DNA of 64,000 nucleotides, taken from positions 21,597,513 through 21,661,512 of the forward strand of contig CM057147.1 in assembly GCA_029964075.1 (NCBI GenBank). Direction: 5' to 3'. Below the pieces are notes generated by a model that worked only from the letters and a program-made list of their open reading frames with translations, made no database searches and was not told where the DNA came from. The stretch's first letter is position 1, and each line of letters begins with the position of its first letter. Positions 52,441-61,500 of this stretch are shown here, one piece after another. Source of the DNA: Patiria pectinifera (taxonomy: Eukaryota; Echinodermata; Asteroidea; Valvatida; Asterinidae). Made by a program: the position numbers and the translations under genes.

Positions 52441-53600
52441 AAAATCGTTTTGGGTGCAATTACTCAAGAAATACAAGACGCATTAAGTTGGATTTCGTCC
52501 ACTGATTTGTCATTATGTTTAACATTAGGAGATTTAATTTCATAAGAAACCGTCAAACAATGAAGTTATTATGACCGTAACAATACAGTGTTTTAAGCGC
52601 GCGACAAAGTACAGTCCAAAAATGTCAACGTGGAGTTTTCGCGAGTATTAAAACACTACATTTTTCATGTTGCGATCAAATTATTTTTTCATTGTGTGAC
52701 GGTTTCCAATGATATCAAATCTCCTATGTTACACATCGCGGAAAATCAGTGAACGAAATTTCAATTTAATACATCTTGCATTTCTCGAGTTGTTGCTCAA
52801 AAAATGAGTTTGTTCTAAGTTTTGTTCAATAGTGCAGCATACGTGTTGATTTGCGCACGCTTGTCTTGGTGCGTTCATGATAATTTAGCGCGCCCTTGAA
52901 AGAAACTTTCAACTGTTGTTTGACGGTTTCTCACGAAATTGAATCTCCTTGTGTAACACATCAAAACCGATCACTGGCCGAACTTACAGCTCAGGGGCGT
53001 AGCACGGTCATTTTTATGTGGGGGGGGGGTAATTCTTTTTGAAAAGGGCACTTGCACATCCGTTGTGAAATGTAGACGGATGGGGGGGGGGGGGGCTGGG
53101 GGCTCGTACCATTTGTCGATGAGGGCGCTGTTCAAAACCGACAATAATGCACACAAAGGGCCAATATATAGTGCTGTTCAGGGCGATACATGTGCGAAAT
53201 TCTGAAAAAGGCACCAAAAACGGCAGATGCCACAAAAAAGGGCACCACTGGTTTTTTTTAAAAGGGCAATTGTTCATAAAAAAAAGGGCACTTCGTAAAA
53301 AAAAGGGCACTCTTTACAAATTATGGGGGGGGGGTAAGCCCGTTGAAAAAAAAAGGGCATTTAAATGGAAAAAGGCAGTCTTTACAAAATATTGGGGGGG
53401 GGGGAGTAAATAACCCCCTTACCCACCCCCACCCCCACTGACTGCGCCTATGCACCTTAATACAACTGGGCCTGGTACGGTAATTGCCCAAACAACAAGT
53501 GTGTTATCAAACGTGTTCGTGGGCGTTGACTTACGTTGAAATACGGAACAAACTCGTTTTGGGGGCAACAACTCAAGAAATACTAGATATTAAAATTGTA
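52441..53600. repeat. Complex inverted-repeat region with insertion
   Basis: ACTCAAGAAATACAAGACGC...AAACCGTCAAACAA (52463-52561) recurs inverted at about 52690-52800, and a third time, direct to the second, from about 52915. The third copy is interrupted by the element at 52992-53456 and resumes at TTAATACAACTGGG. Confidence 0.6.
52992..53456. mobile_element. MITE-like insertion with CAGGGGCGTAGC ends
   Basis: CAGGGGCGTAGCAC at the left and TGCGCCTATGCACC at the right are imperfect inverted repeats. The interior is built of AAAAAGGGCAC repeats and four poly-G tracts. The host repeat continues on both sides, which supports insertion. Confidence 0.6.
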
Positions 53601-53639
53601 AACGCCTTGGAGATCTAGAGCGGTCATTACCAATAGCGC

Positions 53640-54260
53640 TGCCCTAAGGGGCCCATTTTCGCTTCACTAAAGCGCCAGGGATCGACGCGCCCGCGGCCCC
53701 GGGGGCGGGCCGTGACCTGAGGCATCCTTCTACTTTACTTGTCATTAATATTTTGTGATCCCACAGGTAATTTTGAATAAGAGGTCCTTGCAGCCTATTA
53801 TACTTGGGGCATTTTGTAGAAACTTTTCTGGAGATCAAGCATTAATTTTGTGACTTGTGACTGCCACCTTGTGGGATTTCTTTCACAAGATTAAAAAGCC
53901 TTAACTTGTGGGCCTATTTCGCATAGAGGCGGGCGGGGGAGGGGGCGGGGTACTTCAACCTTGGCCTAGAGATTCGGGCAACCATTTTAGGGGCGTTTGG
54001 GGGGAGGGGAATATAAAAAACGATTGACCCGGCTACCACTAGTAAAATTGAAAGGAAATGTCCTCGGGGTCGCAATCTTTAATTTCCAGCGAGAAAAACC
54101 TCGCCGCCTTGCTCCTGAGCGTCACCAGGTGGCGCTGTCTCTGTCCGATTTTGTGTTGTTTTCTATGAGCGCGTGACATTGGAAGCCAGGCTTTGATCTC
54201 CATATGTGTATATGGAGATCAATGAAGCCAGGCTAGACACGCGCCACCATTTTGAAATTT
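53640..54260 (+). promoter_or_regulatory. CpG/GC-box-rich stretch upstream of UBE3B
   Basis: CGACGCGCCCGCGGCCCCGG (53675-53694) and GGGCGGGCC, then GGCGGGCGGGGGAGGGGGCG (about 53930-53949), are the most CpG- and GC-box-rich sequences in the intergenic region. TCACCAGGTGGCGCT (54122-54136) resembles a CTCF site and GCGCCACCATTTTG (54241-54254) a YY1-type element. A UBE3B promoter with a 5' untranslated exon is possible, but no start site is shown. Confidence 0.35.
54191..54222. repeat. Short palindrome
   Basis: TTGATCTCCATATG and the inverse CATATGGAGATCAA-like arm form a hairpin around GTGTATA. Confidence 0.7.
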
Positions 54261-55447
54261 TTTTAGTGCATTTTTTAAAGGAAATTTTAAGATTTTATTT
54301 TCTTAAGGAAACTTATTTTATATAGCAACTGTATGTGAGTATAAGTGTTTACAATGTGTTTTGTGCATCTAGCAGGTTTTTGAAGTGATCTAGAAGAGTT
54401 GTACGTACCATTTCCTCACGGTCACCCTGACTATAGACTATATTTTTTCCCTATGATCATGATCTTTGAAATAAAGACTGAAGATCCATCGCAAACTTTT
54501 CGCTGGCGGGTAAAACGGAGCGTAAAAATAGCACATTGCCGTAAAAAATGGTCCTCCAATCATTCTACACAAAACCCCCATACGCCGGGGTTTTGTGCAC
54601 AAACATTATCAGACGGCCTATCATGATCATTGACATCGGCAAAACCGCAAGCCTCCGCCTAGTACATCTTAAAGAATAAAACCGGACCAACTTTTACGAG
54701 AATGTGTTCCTAATGTACAAAACGTTTGATTATTGTTTCAGGTAAAAATGTGGGTGTTTTTTCTTTTACAGGGTTCAATAATCAGCTATGTAATTAATAT
54801 GTTTTCCGTTGAAGATATTTGCAGATGTTTTCTTCATACAATATTAGAAGATCAAAGACAAACGTTTTGTGACTTTATAATTATGCCTTCATGAAGATCA
54901 TGAATTTATTTCAGAGCTCTTAGAGATGGTTAAAAGTTATACCCCTTAATATATGATATAATAGAGAGTTCAGCCATAAAACTGATACATGGCAATACCT
55001 CTGGCCCGGACTTGAGGCTTCCAATTCTGAGCACTGGATGTAATTGGGCTAGAAAGTAGCGCTATTTTGCCATGTGGAGGGATCGTTTTTCGAATTGGCT
55101 ACTTTTCCGCTTTGGGAAAAATAGGGGTCGTCTTCTTTGGGAGAGAATTTCTCGAAAAGTCAATCATCGTCAACCCACCAAAAATTTAAAAGAAAAGGAA
55201 ATATGACATGTTGATCATCATTTTTCTGTGCAGCTTAAAAACCTGTGAGAGTTGTGAATAATAAAAGAATTTTGAAGTACATGTACATGTACATGTATGG
55301 GCATGGTGTCTACCAAAGTGACCATAATATTTGAAGAGCGCCCTCTTGAGATATTAGAGCCCATAACAAATCCTATGTAAATGTGCGGATGTTGACAACA
55401 ACAGTGTTCCTTTAAGTTTTAATGATCAAAACTGATTTTGGAAAAAA
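54261..55447. other. UBE3B upstream sequence
   Basis: Copy 2 of repeat N (54944-55255) and a (TACATG)n run at 55278-55298. An AGCGCCCTCTTGAG word (55337) also occurs at 51290. No exon assigned. Confidence 0.65.
54944..55255. repeat. Diverged dispersed repeat N, copy 2
   Basis: Second member of the pair described at 51836-52150, same orientation, 3.1 kb downstream. Confidence 0.7.
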
Positions 55448-55561
55448 ATGTTCAGCAAAACAGAAGCTTCTAAAAAGGCAGAACTGCTTGAGAAGGCCAA
55501 GGCTTCCAGGAATGAAAGGGCGCAGAATAAGCAAAGAGGAGATGCCGTCGTGAAAATCCAG
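55448..55561 (+). CDS. UBE3B: UBE3B exon 1 (start codon, first half of IQ motif)
   Basis: 38 codons, [20 protein letters not shown] then [18 protein letters not shown], equivalent to the human N-terminus that also starts MF and ends in a VVIQ-like IQ core. In-frame TGA at 55433-55435. Donor CAG|GTGAGC. The exon splits the IQ motif directly after Gln38. Confidence 0.9.
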
Positions 55562-58500
55562 GTGAGCACTGCACTGCCACTGTCACTGACTACACTGTAG
55601 TCTGTAGTGTACTGTACTGACTCAGTGATTGGCCACTCATTCATGTCATTGGCATTGCCTTCATGTAGGACTGGGTTATTTACGGGATTCCAGATACGGG
55701 CCCCTCTTATCATGGAGAATTTCTCCATGCTCTTATTAAGATTCGATCAAATTAGAGTCAAGGGTGGTTTATTTTAGCAAAATGCAAAATAACGGCGAAA
55801 TCGTAAACACTTTTTTTAGTACAGGATCAAAATAAAAACCGCGTTAAAATAATTCAACTGCACACCGTGTAAACTGTATGGCGCCCCCATTCGCAATTAG
55901 TACACTTGTATCAGTGATTTTTGTTCTCCTTTCGGGGGAGGGGCAGGTTCTTAAGAAATCATCCTGCAGGTATATAGTCTTTAATCAACTTGAATGAATG
56001 TTACAGGGAATGTCAGACTTTATTCAGGGGATGTTTTAGTCAAACATTAATTATGAATAAAAAAATTGAGCTCATTATAAAAACCACTTCCTGCCAACAG
56101 CGATAATAGGGAGTCCACCTACGTTCGCATGCTCCCAGCATGTCTATTTTCACAGGCATCGTACACAAAATAAACCAAACCACCGTCGTATTTGTTTATA
56201 TTAATTTGAAAAGGAGGAGTTAAATACAACACAAAAGACAGGACAATTCGGGAAGGTTAGTAGGCAATCTCTATTCCGAAAGAGAAACGTGATAAGTACC
56301 GCGATAACAGGGCGTTCCATCCCTACATTTGTAAATTTGTGTTATTAAAGTGTTTGTGTGTTAAATAGAAAAAGTTCACTCCAATTCAGTTGAGAATTTA
56401 AAAGAAAACATTTATGGTCTTGGCTGTGTTTGTATGTGGGTTCAGAGATATTTGCACAAAACTGTGAAAAGTGTGTGACGTCATGATGACATCATCAAAA
56501 ATGCAATTTTTTTTAAAACGCATAAAGGAAGGTCCTGTTGTCATGAAACTTGGTGGGAAGCTAGATATCAATATGCAAAATCTGAGGTGACATCAAGATG
56601 ACGTCATCAGCTAATTTGTTTATATTTTATACCTGTTGGCTACTAGCTCAGTATTACGCTTTATGAACTTTGAAAACAAAATTATAATTTACATGACTGC
56701 ACATTGGCAAAAAAGCTTCAAGTCATACAAAAATCATAAGCGGAAAAGCCCTATGTTCTGTTTTCAAACAGACATAGACCTCTAGTTTTATTTCTCTTTT
56801 TTTAAATTTTAAACTAGGCGCTTGTGCGAGGGTTCCTTTGTAGGCGGAGATACAGGCGACAAATGCTGGGGAGTCTGGACTCCATACTTGATGCGTACTG
56901 TGCATCTACTTCATCAGCCTCATCAACAACATCGCCACAACCAGTGCAGTCTCAAGCCAACAACAAACAGCAGTTCAAACCAGGTACAACAAATTAAGTT
57001 TTTTTTTTCTAGCCTGGGACTAGCCCCATAAATGTGGCCAATTTACTGGGCTACATCCGTAAATAAAGGCCACACTTGGAACATGAACCCGAACATGTAG
57101 AACTTTGTCAAGTTTATATTTTCGCATTTAGACTTTGTTTGTTGTTTATGCTTTAGAAGCATACTCGCCCTCTTTAAAACGATAGAAAAGTAGTCTCCCT
57201 TTTTTAAATGTCTATATTTCGTGTAATTTCTAGGTTCGTTTGCACATGTTAGCGTATCTAAATTCCAACATGAAATTACATGAAAAATAGACGTCTGAAA
57301 AAGGGGGGACTACTTTTCTATTGCTTTAAAGAGGGTGAGTGTGCCTCTAAAGCGTAAAAACAAGTCTAAATTTGAAAATAAAACTTGACGAAGTTCTACA
57401 TTTTCGGGTACATGTTCCAAGTGTGGCCTTTACTTACGGAGGTAGTCCAGTAAATTGGCCACATTTATGGGGCTAGTCTGGGACCTGTCTGGGAACATTT
57501 GGACACCAATCCTTGTTATGCAGATGTATTATAAAAGCATGGAATGTCAGTTATTGAGTTGTCCTGGTTATCAGTTCAAGGTAAATTGAAACACCTAATT
57601 TTGCCTACCAAAATTGACATTTGAATTCAGTATTGCATGGTCAGTGATTTTGCTTTCTCCATAAAATGCAGTGAAGGCATAAACGTGTTTTGTTGAATTG
57701 CTCTCAACAGCCCAAGATGTTTTCCACGCTGTCTGCAAATTTCTCACGGTGTATGCGGACGACATGGATAGGAAGGTAGGCCGTTTGCAGTAGGCAGGCT
57801 ATACTTGGCCCCATAAATGTGGCCAATTTACTGGACTACCTCCGTAAACATAGGCCACACATCCACCATGTACAAAAACATGTCGCACTTTGTCAAATTT
57901 TGATTTTCACATTTGGCTTAGTTTGTAGGTTTTTTTGGCTTAAGAAGCATACTTACCCTCTTTACAGGCCAATCAGAAAGTGCTGCCTTTTTCAGATGTC
58001 TATTTTTCGTGAAATTTCCAGATTCATGTGCACACGTTTGTGTATCAAAATTTCAACATGAAATTTCATGAAAATTAGACATCTGTAAAAGGCAGCACTT
58101 TCTGATTAGCCTATAAAGAGGGTGAGTATGCTTCTTAAGCAAAAAAAACCTACAAACTAAGCCTAAATTTGAAAATCAAAATTTGACAAAGTGCAACATG
58201 TTTTTGTACATGGTGGATGCGTGGCCTATGTTTACGGAGGTAGTCCAGTAAATTGGCCACATTTATGGGGCTAGGCTATACTATAAAGTGGAAAAAGTGT
58301 ATGTGTGCACAATGGCACAGCCATTTTAAAGGCAATATACATTTGCTTTAAGTCTGATCTTCCTGAACAATGCTGGGCAAAAATTTGGGCATTCTCGTGG
58401 CGAGGATTTTAGCGATTATTTTGTAATCGATGTTCAACAGTGATATGGGCCGCCAATTGTTAACGCATATTTGGTGTAGTGGAACCCTATATAGGCACCA

Positions 58501-61500
58501 CACTTTCATTATTATATTCTACATGTAGTGTTATGTTAAAAAAGAATAGTTAAACTGTTAAATTGTTAAACTGATTACATTATGAAACTAATAACACTTT
58601 ACTTTTAATTTTTGCTCAGAGGTTGGAAAATCTGTGTCGCTACATTCTAGCCTGCATGGATAAGGGTGATCCTAAGGTAAGACCATGCATTGCGCAATCC
58701 TTCAATACGTCTTGGTAGATATTTTGCGCAGGATCTGGGAATGTTACTGCCAAATATCCGTCATGCGTTCAGTGTAGTGAGCACTGCAGATGCTTAAAAA
58801 TTATTCGTTCAAAATCAGTATGTATACGTCCATGTATCCGTATTGCGCTATCCGTACTGCATTGTCCATTGAAATGGTATACGCTTCAGATAGCGATTGA
58901 AATGGATGACGCATCCAATACACATGTCATGAAGAAATGAAGTGGTGGGCTATAAAGACAAATATTAATAGTTGGCCTAAAAAGGAAGCAGTTTGATTGT
59001 GAATGTTGTTGAAACAAACTAGGGCCTGCCTTGATCTTAATTTTTTAATTTTCCATTAATAAAACATTGAATATTCATACCCTGTGTATTTTATTGAGAA
59101 GTTAAATCTTGTCAATGTTTATTTCATAAAAAATACTGATGTACTTTGCCAAAACTAATCCAAAATTTGATTTTTTTTCTACTCGCAAAACTGTCACATG
59201 CTCTCTATTTGAGATTTTATGTCCATAAAGTGTGCAGAGAAATACTTAAGCATGGGTCATAAATCAATTGACGACTAGTTTCTTATACAGATTGATATGA
59301 CTGATTGTCATGGCTGATTCTTTCCAGGTCTGGTACGTGTCGCTAGCGCTGTCCAAGGACCACGTGCTGCCGTGGATCAAACAACTGAAGTCCATTCTTG
59401 ATCTGTGCTGCACGCGGCTGAAAGAACTGAAGGTATGCACAAAATCAGAATTGTCATGTAGTCAATCACAATTTAAATCACAAGTCAGGATAAGCAATGA
59501 TTAAGACTTGTTAGAGTTCATTTGAATGGCTTGTCACTGGACTTGAGACTAGATGACATGTGAGTAACGTGTTGGGTTGTTTATTTGTTTTTTTTCATGT
59601 TTGTTTTGCTTGTTTGTGTGTGTGTGAGCTTGTGCCTGTCTGTATGTTTGTCGTCCTTTGTTTTTGTTCGTTTCTGTGTCGAAAAAATTGTACTGTTGTA
59701 GTTGGAGAGCCTCTCGACAAGCTTATTTTATGCTTTTTAGGCAATCCCTCAGGCCTGCATATGGTTCAATTTAATGTCGAATGTGTTTTAATGTGTTTGT
59801 TTGATAGTTTCGTGTATAGTAGTCTTTAGTAGTCTGTCCTTTTGATATTCGTTGTCGTGTCTAGCAATTTTTATGTAATTGAATTTTAAAATTGTCTTAT
59901 ATTTTTATAGTTCAATTGTCTGGTGCCTGAGAAATTATCTAATAAAATAAATAAATAAAATAAACTTGTGATGGACTCAACTGTATTGTAGCTCTGATAC
60001 CAAAATGTTATGACTTGAGCGTGCATACCATGGGTGCGACCATTTGCAAAGCTACGTGTGCTTATAAACTTCGCCAATACATTTTCTCAGCTGTACTTTC
60101 TGCTTTGTAGATTTACATTAGGATTGTATTGATAAATATGAAGTGTAATTCGCCGAATGCGGCATGAGTGCGGCATACTCATGCATATGCGGGGTTCCCA
60201 AAATGCAGCCATGCCTCGTCTTTAAGATCAGGTGTGGCATATGCCGCATGTGATCTTAAAGACGAGGCGCGCCTGCATTTAGGTAGCCCTATTGGTCCAA
60301 GGAGCCCAGAGTACGTACGTATTAATACCTGAGCGTGACCCGCGTGAGGCTGGTGCCATCGCAGAAAACGGCTGCCGCCAGATTAGTCTATACCGGGTAC
60401 TAGACCATTATCATGTTGCGGCCATCTTGATTTTTTCCCATCCAAATCAACGTAACCAAAGCGAGGCTGGAAGGGAAAATAGTCTGGTTCCTTTTTGCAC
60501 CAACAACATTATCATTCAGTACTGTTATTAGATACAGGGAACATGACTGAAATGGTGGCAGCATGATAAAGGTCTCTTCTTTCCTATTCTCCTCGCTCTG
60601 AATCATCTGTTGATGCCAAGGATTAAAAGTGTCTCATTTTGGACTTTAATTTTCAGCCTGAATCTCCTGTGGATGCCAAGGTCATTACTCTCTACCTCCA
60701 CATGTTGGTCACATTCACTGATACCACGACGTGGAAGATACTCAAGGCACAAGGAGGTATGTACACATAAAACCCGTCTCCTTCATTCGTCTCTATAGCC
60801 ATGATCACATTGGTTTTTTTTAAGTAAAGCTCACGTAGACAATGGGTACTTTTGCTCATTTTAAGTCCAGTGCAAACAGCCCAGAAAGTTGTCCTCTCTG
60901 TTACTTTTCTCTAGTCCAGTGGCTACTCTTACCGGCCAACTTTTGCCCAGGAAAAGTGACCTTGTCACCTTCCTGATACGAAAAGTAAACCGGAAAACTG
61001 TCCGAGATTGTGCCAAGGTCACACAACACAGGCACACTGCGCGTGGCTGTGCTTGATTTCTTAGGCTGGTATTTCAATCGTTTTCTTCACAGGCATCATT
61101 CAATTTTCTGTTCAACTTTGTTTATGAAAGTCTTCATAGATATTATGGACACAATAGGTCTCGTTCAGATGACGTCATTTCCTACAGACCATCCACGTGC
61201 ATCGGCATTTTGAGTGTCAACTTGCATAACGCGCATCAGCTGCGTCGTATTTCGAACACATTTCGAGCAACGAGCCCTTGTGTTTGGAACATTTTCAACA
61301 CTGCGCAATGCGTGCTTGATTGCGTAAAATATGCAGTTGCAGCTCTCCTACAGAGATGGCCGTCATTAAGCGAGCCCTATTAAACCTTCTAATATATTCT
61401 GTAACAAACTATTTATTTCTGATATTAGTGAACAACGTTCCATAATGCCATACAGTATGACAATCGAGGATATTACGACTGATCGCGCAGACACACGTTT

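Larger units (their letters stand above)
59433..60656 (+). other. UBE3B intron 5
   Basis: Contains a hairpin element (60146-60290), family H copy 3 (60403-60574) and a partial duplicate of the exon 6 start (60598-60621). Confidence 0.85.

Noticed and set aside
28096..55447. A third protein gene in the intergenic region
   Set aside because: All frames there are under about 140 codons, match no family I know, and most overlap repeats or their opposite strands.
56470..56612. CRE enhancer in UBE3B intron 1
   Set aside because: The TGACGTCA words sit symmetrically in what looks like a repeat, so motif presence alone is weak evidence.
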